Origin: Sva-07 sp963715285
GTDB lineage: Bacteria > Actinomycetota > Acidimicrobiia > Acidimicrobiales > Ilumatobacteraceae
Reading direction: 5' to 3'
Length of the DNA stretch: 64,000 nt
Assembly (NCBI GenBank): GCA_963715285.1
Contig: CAVQRU010000006.1
Coordinates: forward strand, 53,257 to 117,256
Shown here: positions 1-8,932 of the stretch, one piece after another
Layout: each line of letters begins with the position of its first letter
Numbering within the stretch: the first letter of the stretch is position 1
Position numbers and translations under genes: made by a program
Notes under the pieces: generated by a model
What the model was told of the DNA's origin: nothing
Database searches by the model: none
The model's input: only the letters and a program-made list of their open reading frames with translations

Positions 1-1116
1 CACGCCGGGTGTCACGCCGTCGAGGAACGGCGTGAGCGGGTGTCCGTCGCACTGCGCCGGGACCTCCTCGCCGACGAGGTCGCAGATCGTCGGGAAGATG
101 TCGACGTTCTCGGTGAACCGCTCGACGACGGTCCCGGCACCGCCGCGGCGGTGCGGATCGCGGACGATACCGACGATGTGGTAGCTGGCTTCGAAGAAGC
201 CGGCCTTCTGGATGAGGCCCTGGTCGCCGAGCTGCTCGCCGTGGTCGGCGGTCACGACGATGACCGTGTCGTTCCACTGGCCGGACCGGCGCAGCGCATC
301 CCACACCCGACCCAACTGGTCGTCGACCTCGCTGCACATGCCGTAGTACTGCGCCCGCAGTCGTGCGAGCTCGGCGGGATCGGTCGGCGCGGCAGCCTCC
401 GGATGTTGCAGCAGCGAGCGGTGGAGCCCGTGGAGGTCGTCGCCGGCCGGCACGGGAGCGGGCAGCTCGTCGGGATCGTAGGCCCGGGACCAGTGACCGG
501 CGGCCGCGTACGGAGGATGGGGTCGGAGGTACGACGCGTGGGCGAACCAGGGTTCGTCCCGGCGGTCGATCCAGCCGATGAGCCGATCGGTGAGGAACGC
601 GGAGTGCGACAGTTCGGCGGGTCGAAGCGGTTCCGTTTCGAGGGCGCGTGTGCCGTCGGCGACGTCGTGACCCTGGTCGGCGAGCCACCTCGCCCACAGC
701 TCGCCGTTGCCGCGCAGGTCGAGGCCGACGTCGAAACCCGGCAGGATCTCCTCGTAGTCGGACAGCCGGGGATCGTTGGGATCGGTCACCGTCCGCGGAT
801 CGACGCCCTGGTCGGTGTAGCCGAACAGCGTCGGGGCCCATCCGGCGCGTCGAGCCGCACGGGCGACGTTGTCGAACCGGTCGTCGAGCGGCGTGCCGTT
901 GGCCACGACCCGATTGGTCATCTGGTAGGTGCCGGTGTAGAGCGCGGCGCGGCCCGGCGAGCACGGGGCAGCCTGTGCGTAGTGGTTCGCGAGTCGGACT
1001 CCGTCGGCGGCGAGCGCATCGAGGTTGGGTGTCCGGACCACGGGGTGCCCGGCGCAGCTCAGGCTGTCGCCGCGGTACTGATCGAGCGTGATCAGCAGGA
1101 TGTTGGGGCGGCTCAC
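1..1116 (-). CDS. Phosphonate monoester hydrolase / sulfatase family protein (3' end cut by window)
   Basis: Alkaline-phosphatase superfamily hydrolase that would cleave sulfate esters or phosphonate monoesters with a formylglycine nucleophile. About 372 residues are visible with no stop before base 1. It starts at GTG 1116 with an N-terminal metal-binding stretch NILLITLDQYRGD. The motif CSPGR (Cys about residue 52) is the C-x-P-x-R signature for conversion of Cys to formylglycine. Further in are FGYTDQGVDPR, YLRPHPPY and a C-terminal TADHGEQLGDQGLIQKAG. The combination after the signature (TGTYQMTNR, then FGYTDQGVDPR) looks more like bacterial phosphonate monoester hydrolases than classical arylsulfatases; that assignment is from memory of the family. 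The start overlaps the stop of the upstream HD gene (GTGA, 1113-1116), so the two are probably translationally coupled. Substrate is inferred. Confidence 0.85.
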   Translation of the reverse strand, partial: MSRPNILLITLDQYRGDSLSCAGHPVVRTPNLDALAADGVRLANHYAQAAPCSPGRAALYTGTYQMTNRVVANGTPLDDRFDNVARAARRAGWAPTLFGYTDQGVDPRTVTDPNDPRLSDYEEILPGFDVGLDLRGNGELWARWLADQGHDVADGTRALETEPLRPAELSHSAFLTDRLIGWIDRRDEPWFAHASYLRPHPPYAAAGHWSRAYDPDELPAPVPAGDDLHGLHRSLLQHPEAAAPTDPAELARLRAQYYGMCSEVDDQLGRVWDALRRSGQWNDTVIVVTADHGEQLGDQGLIQKAGFFEASYHIVGIVRDPHRRGGAGTVVERFTENVDIFPTICDLVGEEVPAQCDGHPLTPFLDGVTPGV

Positions 1117-1667
1117 GTCCGGCGAGCCGCCACGGCGTCGATCGCCGGGAGCCAGTGGTCGAGTGCGGGAACCTCGGCGTCGGGCACCTTGGCGCCGTCG
1201 TCCGCGCGCCGGAGCGCGACCGCTGCGGCCCAGTCGGCGGTCGCGTCGGCGGCTCGCACCTCGTCGGCCGACATCGGGCCTCCCTGCGCGGCGAGGGTTG
1301 CGATGCTGCCGGGGGAGAGCGCGTCGCGGTAGGTGGGATCGGTGGCCACGAGGTAGCGCTTGGCGCCGACGTGTGCTTCGACGAGGAACGCCACGCGTTC
1401 GCCGAGCAGCTCGCGTACGGCACCGGCACCGAGCCGGTGGTGTTCGGGCTGGCCGGGGCCGTCCCAGGGGTGGGCGAGGTCGTGGACGAGACCGGCGACC
1501 TGCAGCTCGAGGTCGTCGGGATGTGTCGCCTCGAGGAGGGCTGCGGTCTGCAGGCCGTGGTCGAGTTCGGAGAACGCGAGGCCCTCGTCGGAGCCGAGCG
1601 CAGCCAATCCCCGGAGGTGGTCGACGAGCTCGTCCGCCGTCTCGAAGGCGCGGGTGGCGCTGTGCAT
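1113..1667 (-). CDS. PhnZ-like HD-domain oxygenase
   Basis: 184-residue HD-domain protein. Likely metal ligands are visible: His37 (ELDHGLQTA), His62-Asp63 (GLVHDLAHP), His76/His77 (EHHRLGA), His99 (EAHVGAKRYL) and a late Asp in RRADDGAK. The AKRYL, LSPGS and QGGPMS blocks match the PhnZ/TmpB group of mixed-valent di-iron oxygenases, which cleave the C-P bond of hydroxylated aminophosphonates, rather than ordinary HD phosphohydrolases. That family match is from memory. It overlaps by 4 bp a gene resembling phosphonate monoester hydrolases, which supports a phosphonate role. The start ATG 1667 is preceded by TAGGTT and a 6-nt gap, so the message is probably leaderless. An ordinary phosphohydrolase role is the main alternative. 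Confidence 0.85.
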   Translation of the reverse strand: MHSATRAFETADELVDHLRGLAALGSDEGLAFSELDHGLQTAALLEATHPDDLELQVAGLVHDLAHPWDGPGQPEHHRLGAGAVRELLGERVAFLVEAHVGAKRYLVATDPTYRDALSPGSIATLAAQGGPMSADEVRAADATADWAAAVALRRADDGAKVPDAEVPALDHWLPAIDAVAARRT

Positions 1668-1673
1668 GTCCGA

Positions 1674-1679
1674 AACCTA
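1674..1679 (-). promoter_or_regulatory. -10 element of leaderless HD-oxygenase gene
   Basis: TAGGTT on the minus strand ends 6 nt before ATG 1667; there is no Shine-Dalgarno sequence. Confidence 0.55.
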
Positions 1680-1766
1680 GGCGGCGCGGGCGGACGAACC
1701 GTGACCGGTGGGTGTCGTGGTTCCGGTCGCGGTGGTGAACGCCGCAGACGTTCGTTCGAACAATGC

Positions 1767-1796
1767 TTGTACGAACCTGTGTTCGTCAACTACACT
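1767..1796 (+). promoter_or_regulatory. recA promoter with embedded SOS (LexA) box
   Basis: A -35-like TTGTAC (1767-1772) and -10 TACACT (1791-1796) are separated by 18 bp. The spacer holds CGAACCTGTGTTCG (1772-1785), a perfect match to the Gram-positive/actinobacterial LexA operator CGAAC-N4-GTTCG. LexA bound here would block RNA polymerase. The leader to recA is about 150 nt. Confidence 0.85.
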
Positions 1797-1953
1797 CGTG
1801 TCATTCGGTCGTGCCGAGCGGCCACATCATCCCCGACCTCCGTCGACCGCCCACCCGATCAACCTCCCGATCAACCCTGTGACACCCCTTCTCTACGGTG
1901 CACACCATCAACCGCAACGGGTTCGCCCACCGCACGACGAAAGTGAGAACCAC

Positions 1954-3030
<1,077 letters not shown>

Positions 3031-3083
3031 TCGATCGGCAGCGGGGGAGCGGCCATGATGGGTGTCCGACGAAGGAGGCCGTC

Positions 3084-3515
3084 ATGACCGTTCCCAACCG
3101 CATCTCGATCGTCACGTTCGGTGTGTCCGATCTCGCCAGGGCCACTGCGTTCTACGAGTCGCTGGGCTGGACGAAGTCGTCGGCGTCGATGCCGACCATC
3201 ACGTTCTTCGACACCGTCGGCCCCGTGTTCGGCCTCTACGAGTGGTCGGCGCTCGCCGACGACGCGAAGGTGCCGGCCGACGGATCAGGGTTCCGGGGCG
3301 TCACGCTCGCGATGAACCTCGCGTCGACCGTCGAGGTCGACGAGGTGTTCGCCGAGTGGTTGGCAGCGGGGGCCACCTCGGTCGTCGAGCCGCACACGGC
3401 GTTCTGGGGTGGGTACTCGTCCTACGTCGCCGACCTCGACGGGCACCTGTGGGAGTTGGCGCACAATCCGTACGCCACGCTCGACCACGACGGCCGGTTG
3501 GTGATGGGCGGCTGA
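3084..3515 (+). CDS. VOC family (glyoxalase/dioxygenase fold) protein
   Basis: 143-residue single-chain vicinal-oxygen-chelate protein with two beta-alpha-beta-beta-beta modules. The first begins ISIVTFGVSDLARATAFYESLGW and the second ends YVADLDGHLWELAHNP, the usual VOC C-terminal motif. Members bind a divalent metal and act as isomerases, dioxygenases or resistance proteins; the substrate here cannot be read. An ideal ribosome binding site AAGGAGG lies just before ATG 3084, unlike most neighbours, so it is translated from a conventional leader. It may be co-transcribed with recA, which ends 53 bp upstream, but no link to DNA repair is shown. Confidence 0.9.
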   Translation: MTVPNRISIVTFGVSDLARATAFYESLGWTKSSASMPTITFFDTVGPVFGLYEWSALADDAKVPADGSGFRGVTLAMNLASTVEVDEVFAEWLAAGATSVVEPHTAFWGGYSSYVADLDGHLWELAHNPYATLDHDGRLVMGG

Positions 3516-3528
3516 ACCGGTCGAGTGG

Positions 3529-4029
3529 TCAGCTGTTGAACTCGTAGCCACCCGGCTTGAAGATCATCAGGTACAGCGACACCACCAGGATCACATGCGT
3601 GATGCCGATCCCGGCCGCCATGATCTTGCGGGCGTCATCGCCCGTCTCGGTCAGCGCCGGGCGGATCATGAACCAGCTCACTGCGAGGGCAGCCAGCCAC
3701 AGCACGATCGTCGCCGTCACGAACGGGGTGCCGACGAGGCTGATCTTGCCCACGCCGGCCATTCCCATGCCGGCGACCCACAGCACCACGAGCGCCGGGA
3801 AGACCAACACCATGTGCAGGCGAGCGACGTCGGCGGTCGCCCCTGCCCGTTGCAGACGGGGGTAGAGGAAGAGCGGGCCGAACGCGGCGATCGCCGCCAG
3901 CAGGTGGACGAAGTAGAGGATCCGGTACAGATCGTTGTTTTCGACGACGAGGATGGCGAGCACGGCGGGGACGATAGCGGCGTCGGCTCCACGAGAGCCC
4001 CTGATGGGCGGCGGGCGCGTCGTCGCCAT
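3529..4029 (-). CDS. Integral membrane protein, DUF2269-like
   Basis: Up to 166 residues with four predicted membrane helices: ILYFVHLLAAIAAFGPLFLY, VLVFPALVVLWVAGMGMAG, FVTATIVLWLAALAVSWFMI and THVILVVSLYLMIF. The layout, with a short cytoplasmic patch YPRLQRAG after the first helix, resembles DUF2269/CopD-like small membrane proteins; function is unknown. The start is uncertain. ATG 4029 leaves only 17 bp to divergent miaB, while GTG 3963 would give 144 residues and remove a non-conserved N-terminus. It is convergent with the VOC gene, whose stop lies 13 bp away. Confidence 0.75.
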   Translation of the reverse strand: MATTRPPPIRGSRGADAAIVPAVLAILVVENNDLYRILYFVHLLAAIAAFGPLFLYPRLQRAGATADVARLHMVLVFPALVVLWVAGMGMAGVGKISLVGTPFVTATIVLWLAALAVSWFMIRPALTETGDDARKIMAAGIGITHVILVVSLYLMIFKPGGYEFNS

Positions 4030-4032
4030 CGA

Positions 4033-4038
4033 TAGCCT
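4033..4038 (+). promoter_or_regulatory. -10 element of leaderless miaB
   Basis: TAGCCT followed by 8 nt and ATG 4047, with no ribosome binding site. Confidence 0.5.
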
Positions 4039-4046
4039 GGGCTGCC

Positions 4047-5468
4047 ATGTCCCGCAGCTATGTCGTGCGCACCTACGGGTGCCAGATGAACGAGCACGAC
4101 TCCGAGCGCATCTCGGGTCTCCTCGAGGCCGATGGGCTCGTTCGCGCCGAGTCCGAGGCCGATGCTGACGTGGTCGTGCTCAACACCTGCTGCATCCGGG
4201 AGAACGCCGACAACAAGCTCTACGGCAACCTCGGCCACCTCAAGACGTGGAAGGCCGAGCGCGAGGGTCGACAGATCGTCGTGTCGGGGTGCCTCGCGCA
4301 GAAGGACCAGGAACTGGTCGCCCGGCGTGCGGGTCACGTCGACGTGGTGATGGGGACCCACAACGTGCACCGGGCGGCCGAACTCCTCGCGGAGTCCCGC
4401 GGTGCCGATCGTCCGATCACCGAGATCCTCACCGAAGCGGTGATCGACGACCAGGCCCTCTTCCCGTCGACCTTGCCGGCGCGGCGCGACACGTCGTACA
4501 ACGCGTGGGTGACGATCCAGATCGGTTGCGACAACAACTGTGCGTTCTGCATCGTGCCGTCGGTGCGCGGCGTGGAGATGAGCCGCCCCTACGACGAGAT
4601 CCTCGGCGAGGTCGCGCAGCTGGCGGCCGAGGGCGTCACCGAGGTGACGCTGCTCGGCCAGAACGTCAACAGCTACGGACGAGACCTGCAGCTGACGGCA
4701 CGCCAGGCCGGTGACGAGACGGCGCGGTTGCGCCCCTTGTTCGCCGACCTGTTGCGTGACGTCGGTGGCATCGAGGGCATCCGACGGGTGCGGTACACCA
4801 GCCCGCACCCCAAGGACATGCGCCCGGAGACCTTCGCAGCGATGGCCGAGACGACAGCGGTGTGCGAGCACCTGCACTATCCGCTCCAGTCGGGAAGTGA
4901 TCGGGTGCTTGCGTTGATGCACCGCGGGTACACCTCCGAGCGATACCTCGCCCGGCTCGCCGAGGCGCGGTCGGCGATCGACGACCTCGCCGTGTCGACC
5001 GACATCATCGTCGGCTTCCCCGGCGAGACGGAGGCCGACTTCGAGCAGACCCTCGAGGTCGCTGCCGCCGCCGAGTACGACTACGCGTACACCTTCCTGT
5101 TCTCGCCGCGAGCGGGGACCGAGGCAGCGTCGATGGAGGCCGACTTCGTCGATCCAGCCGTCGCCGGTGAGCGTTTCGAGCGACTCCGACTGGTGGTGGA
5201 GCGGTCCGCTCTGCGCCGTCACGAGGCGCGTGTCGGTCGGATCGAGGAGGTCCTGGTCGAGGGGCCGAGCAAACGTGATCCGTCGGTGCTGAGCGGCCGG
5301 ACCAGGCAGAACAAGTTGGTCCACTTCGTGCCACCGCGACCCATGCGCACCGGGAGCTACGCCACGGTCGAGGTCACCCGTGGCGCGCCACACTTCCTCG
5401 AGGGTCGCTTCGTCGAGTTCCTGTCGGAGCCGACCCACCGACTCCGCATCCCCGTCGCCGCCCTCTGA
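4047..5468 (+). CDS. miaB: tRNA-2-methylthio-N6-dimethylallyladenosine synthase
   Basis: Radical-SAM methylthiotransferase that converts i6A37 to ms2i6A37 in tRNAs reading UNN codons. The 473-residue product has the N-terminal methylthiotransferase domain with three cluster cysteines (TYGCQMNEHDS, NTCCIREN, VSGCLAQKD), the radical-SAM motif CDNNCAFC at about residues 161-168, and a C-terminal TRAM domain (EVLVEGPSKRD to ATVEVTRGAPHFLEG). Its substrate is made by MiaA, encoded 0.4 kb downstream. The start MSRSYVVRTYGC fits the family. The gene is followed by a long inverted repeat that may end the transcript. Confidence 0.97.
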   Translation: MSRSYVVRTYGCQMNEHDSERISGLLEADGLVRAESEADADVVVLNTCCIRENADNKLYGNLGHLKTWKAEREGRQIVVSGCLAQKDQELVARRAGHVDVVMGTHNVHRAAELLAESRGADRPITEILTEAVIDDQALFPSTLPARRDTSYNAWVTIQIGCDNNCAFCIVPSVRGVEMSRPYDEILGEVAQLAAEGVTEVTLLGQNVNSYGRDLQLTARQAGDETARLRPLFADLLRDVGGIEGIRRVRYTSPHPKDMRPETFAAMAETTAVCEHLHYPLQSGSDRVLALMHRGYTSERYLARLAEARSAIDDLAVSTDIIVGFPGETEADFEQTLEVAAAAEYDYAYTFLFSPRAGTEAASMEADFVDPAVAGERFERLRLVVERSALRRHEARVGRIEEVLVEGPSKRDPSVLSGRTRQNKLVHFVPPRPMRTGSYATVEVTRGAPHFLEGRFVEFLSEPTHRLRIPVAAL

Positions 5469-5501
5469 CGCCCGCCCCCTCCGCTCCCCAGCCAAATCTC
5501 A

Positions 5502-5554
5502 CCGAAAAATGCCTGGATTTGCGCGCCGAGCGCGACGATCCAGGCATTTTTCGG
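5502..5554. terminator. 17-bp inverted repeat after miaB
   Basis: Arms CCGAAAAATGCCTGGAT (5502-5518) and its exact complement (5538-5554) are separated by 19 nt that hold a smaller GCGC pairing. It lies 33 bp after the miaB stop. The T-run is inside the stem, so it is not a classical intrinsic terminator and could instead be a REP-like element. Confidence 0.6.
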
Positions 5555-5598
5555 GGTGGTGGGGCGGGTGAGGGGGCGGTCGTGGTCGGGGGAGGAAG

Positions 5599-5604
5599 TA
5601 GCGT
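5599..5604 (+). promoter_or_regulatory. -10 element of leaderless chorismate mutase gene
   Basis: TAGCGT, 7 nt, then ATG 5612. A GGAGGAAG further upstream would be 14 nt away and inside the promoter. Confidence 0.5.
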
Positions 5605-5611
5605 CGGCGAG

Positions 5612-5908
5612 ATGAGCGAGGTCGATCCGCAGTTGGCCGAGTACCGCGCCAGCATCGACAACATCGACGCCGCCCTGGTCCATCTGCTCGCCGAACGGTT
5701 CAAGATCACCAAGGCGGTCGGCCGGTACAAGGCGACCGTCGACCTGCCGCCCGCCGATCCCGACCGCGAGCGGATCCAGATCGAGCGGCTGCGTGCGCTC
5801 GCGGAGGAATCGGGCCTCGATCCGGTGTTCACCGAGCAGTTCCTCCGGTTCATCGTCGCCGAGGTCATCCACCACCATCAGCGCATCGCCGAGGGCGAAC
5901 ACCTCTGA
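5612..5908 (+). CDS. Chorismate mutase, AroQ class
   Basis: Small all-helical AroQ-type enzyme that rearranges chorismate to prephenate for Phe and Tyr synthesis. The 98 residues show the typical first helix (EYRASIDNIDAALVHLLAERFKI as the pattern), then AVGRYKA, and DPDRERIQIERLRALAEE. The conserved Arg in helix 1 appears replaced (YRASIDNID), but the Arg/Lys of AERFKITKAVGRYK and the basic residues of DRER are present. It overlaps miaA, whose probable CTG start (5905) shares bases with this stop codon. A DAHP synthase (the first shikimate step) is encoded at 51440-52798. Confidence 0.88.
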   Translation: MSEVDPQLAEYRASIDNIDAALVHLLAERFKITKAVGRYKATVDLPPADPDRERIQIERLRALAEESGLDPVFTEQFLRFIVAEVIHHHQRIAEGEHL

Positions 5909-6819
5909 GCCACCGACTGCCGCCCCGGGTCGCGCTCGTCGGTTCGACCGCGTCCGGCAAGTCCGCCGTCGCCATGGAAGCAGCGCGCGAGCGCGGCGAC
6001 GTCGACCTCGTCTCGATCGACAGCATGCAGGTGTACCGCGGCATGGACATCGGCACCGCGAAACCGTCGGCGGCGGAGCGTGCCGAGGTTCCCCATCATC
6101 TGCTCGATCTCGTGGAGGCGACCGAGGACTTCACCGTTGCCGAGTTCCGCACGGCGTATGCCGCTGCGATCGAGAACATCGGCGCTCGCCGTCGTCGGGC
6201 GCTGCTCGTCGGGGGCACCGGCCTCTACCACCGTGTCGTGATCGACGAGTTCGACCTGCCCGGGCAGTGGCCCGACGTACGGGCCGAACTGGAGTCCGAG
6301 ATCGACACGACTCGGCTCCACGCCCGCCTCGGCGAACTCGATCCGACGGCAGCGGCGAAGATGGAACCGACGAATCGGCGACGCATCGTGCGGGCACTCG
6401 AGGTGACGATCGGCAGCAATCGGCCGTTCAGCACCTTCGGGCCCGGCGTCGACGACTACCCGCACTCCGACGTCGCTCAGATCGGACTGAGATGGCCTCG
6501 CCCGGTGCTCGCAGAACGCATCGCTGTCCGCGTGCGGCGCATGTTCGACGACGGCCTCGTCGCCGAAGTCGAGACGCTGGCAGCACGCGGGCTGTCGAGA
6601 ACGGCGGCCCAGGCGCTCGGCTACAAGGAAACTCTGGAGCTCCTGCAGGGTCGGATCGGTCAGGATGAAGCGATCGACACGATCATCACCCGCACCCGAC
6701 AGTTCGCCGTCCGCCAGGAGCGATGGTTCCGCCGCGATCCCCGCGTACGCTGGATCGACATCGAGCACGATCCGGTGGCCGAGGCCGCAGCGGTCGTGGT
6801 CGAGGCCCTCCAGACATGA
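5905..6819 (+). CDS. miaA: tRNA dimethylallyltransferase, probable CTG start
   Basis: MiaA adds a dimethylallyl group to A37 of tRNAs, making the substrate of MiaB. The P-loop GSTASGKSA, then SIDSMQVYRGMDIGTAKP and LVGGTGLYHRVVIDEF, are diagnostic. The first ATG in frame (5974) lies after the P-loop and would destroy it. No ATG, GTG or TTG start that keeps the P-loop is visible in this frame near the chorismate mutase stop. CTG 5905 overlaps that stop (CTGA) and has GAGGG (5891-5895) 9 nt upstream, so I choose it, giving 304 residues. A second CTG at 5917 is possible. The gene overlaps dapF by ATGA. Confidence 0.9.
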   Translation: MSHRLPPRVALVGSTASGKSAVAMEAARERGDVDLVSIDSMQVYRGMDIGTAKPSAAERAEVPHHLLDLVEATEDFTVAEFRTAYAAAIENIGARRRRALLVGGTGLYHRVVIDEFDLPGQWPDVRAELESEIDTTRLHARLGELDPTAAAKMEPTNRRRIVRALEVTIGSNRPFSTFGPGVDDYPHSDVAQIGLRWPRPVLAERIAVRVRRMFDDGLVAEVETLAARGLSRTAAQALGYKETLELLQGRIGQDEAIDTIITRTRQFAVRQERWFRRDPRVRWIDIEHDPVAEAAAVVVEALQT

Positions 6820-7619
6820 CCTCACTGACACTCACGAAGCACCACGGACTCGGCAACGACTTTCTCGTCGTGTTCCATCCTGACGTCGACGATCTCGCCG
6901 CGCTGGCCCGACGGCTGTGCGATCGCCGCCGCGGGATCGGCGCCGACGGCCTGCTGGTGGCCGAATCCGCCGAGGGCCGCGACGCCCGCATGACGCTCTT
7001 CAACGCCGACGGTTCGCGAGCGGAGATGAGCGGCAACGGCATCCGCTGTTTCGCGCAGGCACTGGCGGCCCGACGCGGGGACATGAGCGACCAGTTGATC
7101 CTCACCGACGCCGGCGACCGACTCGTCGTCCTGACCGAGACCAGCGATCCGTCGACGATCGAGGCACGTGTCGAGATGGGTGAGGTGTCCACGATCGCCG
7201 TGCCCGACGGCTGGGCCGCGCTCGGGTGTCACCCCGACCGACCGGTCGCCCACCTCAGCCTCGGCAACCCGCACAGCGTCGTCGGCGTCGACGAGGTGGG
7301 CGTCGTCGATCTCGCACTGCTGGGTGGCCAGGTGCCCCAGGTCAACCTCGAGATCATCGAGCCGGGCCCGGAACCGAACGCGATCACGATGCGCGTCCAC
7401 GAACGCGGTGCCGGGATCACCGAGGCGTGCGGCACCGGTGCGTGTGCGGCTGCGTTCGCCGCACGATCGTGGGGGCTGGTGCCACGAGGCGACGGTGACG
7501 TCGTGGTCCACATGGACGGTGGCACGGCCACGGTGAGTTTCGCCCCCGAGGCGCCGACCCGGGCGGTGCTGAGCGGCCCGGCCTCTCATATTGCGACGAT
7601 CGAGATCGAGGTGCCATGA
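6816..7619 (+). CDS. dapF: Diaminopimelate epimerase
   Basis: Epimerises LL- to meso-diaminopimelate for lysine and peptidoglycan. The 267-residue protein starts MTSLTLTKHHGLGNDFLVV and shows NADGSRAEMSGNGIRCF with the first catalytic Cys, and TEACGTGACAA with the second. Both halves of the DapF fold are complete. Start ATG 6816 overlaps the miaA stop by 4 bp and the gene overlaps hflX by 4 bp, so it belongs to a tightly coupled operon with dapC, another lysine-pathway gene two positions downstream. Confidence 0.97.
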   Translation: MTSLTLTKHHGLGNDFLVVFHPDVDDLAALARRLCDRRRGIGADGLLVAESAEGRDARMTLFNADGSRAEMSGNGIRCFAQALAARRGDMSDQLILTDAGDRLVVLTETSDPSTIEARVEMGEVSTIAVPDGWAALGCHPDRPVAHLSLGNPHSVVGVDEVGVVDLALLGGQVPQVNLEIIEPGPEPNAITMRVHERGAGITEACGTGACAAAFAARSWGLVPRGDGDVVVHMDGGTATVSFAPEAPTRAVLSGPASHIATIEIEVP

Positions 7620-8932
7620 GCAACACTCCCTACAACGAGGCGCTCGCCGGCACGCTGATCGACCGGACGATCCGGGAGAAGATCGTGCTGGTTGCCGTTG
7701 CGCTCCCCGGCCAGGACGACGACGACGTCGACGCGAGCCTCGACGAACTCGCGCTGTTGGTCGACACCGCGGGTGCCGATGCCGTGGCGCGGATGGTGCA
7801 GCGCCGGGACGCCCCCGACCACACCTGGTACGTCGGCAAGGGCAAAGCCGAGGAGCTGAGGCAACTCTGCCTTGCCGTCGATGCCGACACCGTCGTGTTC
7901 GACAACGAACTCTCGCCGGGACAGCAGTACAACCTGGAGAAGCTGCTCGGCCGTACGGCGCTCGACCGCACGGCCGTGATCCTCGACATCTTCGGCCAGA
8001 ACGCCCACACGCTGGAGGGCAAGGCCCAGGTCGAGCTCGCGCTGCTGCGCTATCGCCTCCCTCGCCTGCGTCGCGGTGCCGACGCGAAGCTGTCGCAGCA
8101 GCGCGGTGGCGTCGGAGCGCGGTTCGGTGGCGGCGAGACGAAGATCGAAGTCGATCGCCGTCGGATCATGCGACGCATCAACAAGCTCGAACGCGACCTC
8201 GATTCGCTCGCCGAGACGCGTTCGCTGCAGCGCAAGGGCCGATCGCGAAGTGGCCTCGCATCCGTGGCCATCGTCGGGTACACCAACGCCGGCAAGTCGT
8301 CACTGCTGAACCGCCTCACCGACTCGGGTGTGCTGGCCGAGGACCGGCTGTTCGCCACGCTCGATCCCACCACCCGGCGCCTCGCGCTGCCCGGCGGTGA
8401 GCCGGTGCTGTTGTCCGACACGGTCGGGTTCATCAACCGGCTCCCTCACGGCCTGGTCGAATCGTTCAAGGGCACGCTCGAGGTCGCGGCGATGGCCGAC
8501 TACCTGGTCCACGTGGTCGATGCCAGCGCACCGGATCCGATCGCCCAGATCGACGCCGTCCACGAGGTGCTCGGTGAGATCGACGCTGCGGCGGTCCCCG
8601 AGCTGCTCGTGTTCAACAAGTGCGACCTCGCCCCGGGGGTGGCCAAGGAACTCGCGGCCGACCATCCGGGGTCGGTGGCGATCTCCGCCGTCACGGGCGA
8701 GGGCATCGACGAGTTCCTGAGAGCGCTCGCCGATCGACTGCGGGCGCTGACGGTCGTCCATGAACTCGTGATCCCCTACGACCGCGGCGACATCCTCGCC
8801 GCGGTGCACCGCGAAGGTGAGGTCGTGTCGGTCGGCGACGGCAACGAGGCCTGGACCGTGCGTGCCCGACTCTCCGATGCGTCGGCGGGACGACTCTCCG
8901 AGTTCGCGACGCCGGAAGCGACCGGCCCGTGA
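7616..8932 (+). CDS. hflX: GTPase HflX
   Basis: Ribosome-associated GTPase that splits stalled or stress-arrested 70S ribosomes. The 438 residues contain the N-terminal HflX domain (TWYVGKGKAEEL; DILDIFGQNAHT-like region), a basic coiled coil with GVGARFGGGETKIEVDRRRI, and the G domain: G1 GYTNAGKSS, G2 around FATLDPTTR, G3 DTVGFI, G4 NKCD and G5 SAVTGEG. Its start overlaps dapF (ATGA) and its end overlaps dapC (GTGA). The miaA-dapF-hflX order is common in actinobacteria. Confidence 0.97.
   Translation: MSNTPYNEALAGTLIDRTIREKIVLVAVALPGQDDDDVDASLDELALLVDTAGADAVARMVQRRDAPDHTWYVGKGKAEELRQLCLAVDADTVVFDNELSPGQQYNLEKLLGRTALDRTAVILDIFGQNAHTLEGKAQVELALLRYRLPRLRRGADAKLSQQRGGVGARFGGGETKIEVDRRRIMRRINKLERDLDSLAETRSLQRKGRSRSGLASVAIVGYTNAGKSSLLNRLTDSGVLAEDRLFATLDPTTRRLALPGGEPVLLSDTVGFINRLPHGLVESFKGTLEVAAMADYLVHVVDASAPDPIAQIDAVHEVLGEIDAAAVPELLVFNKCDLAPGVAKELAADHPGSVAISAVTGEGIDEFLRALADRLRALTVVHELVIPYDRGDILAAVHREGEVVSVGDGNEAWTVRARLSDASAGRLSEFATPEATGP

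Noticed and set aside
40..1332. 430-residue plus-strand open frame
   Set aside because: It is antisense to the hydrolase and HD-oxygenase genes, whose motifs are unmistakable; the frame is open only because of GC-rich codon structure.
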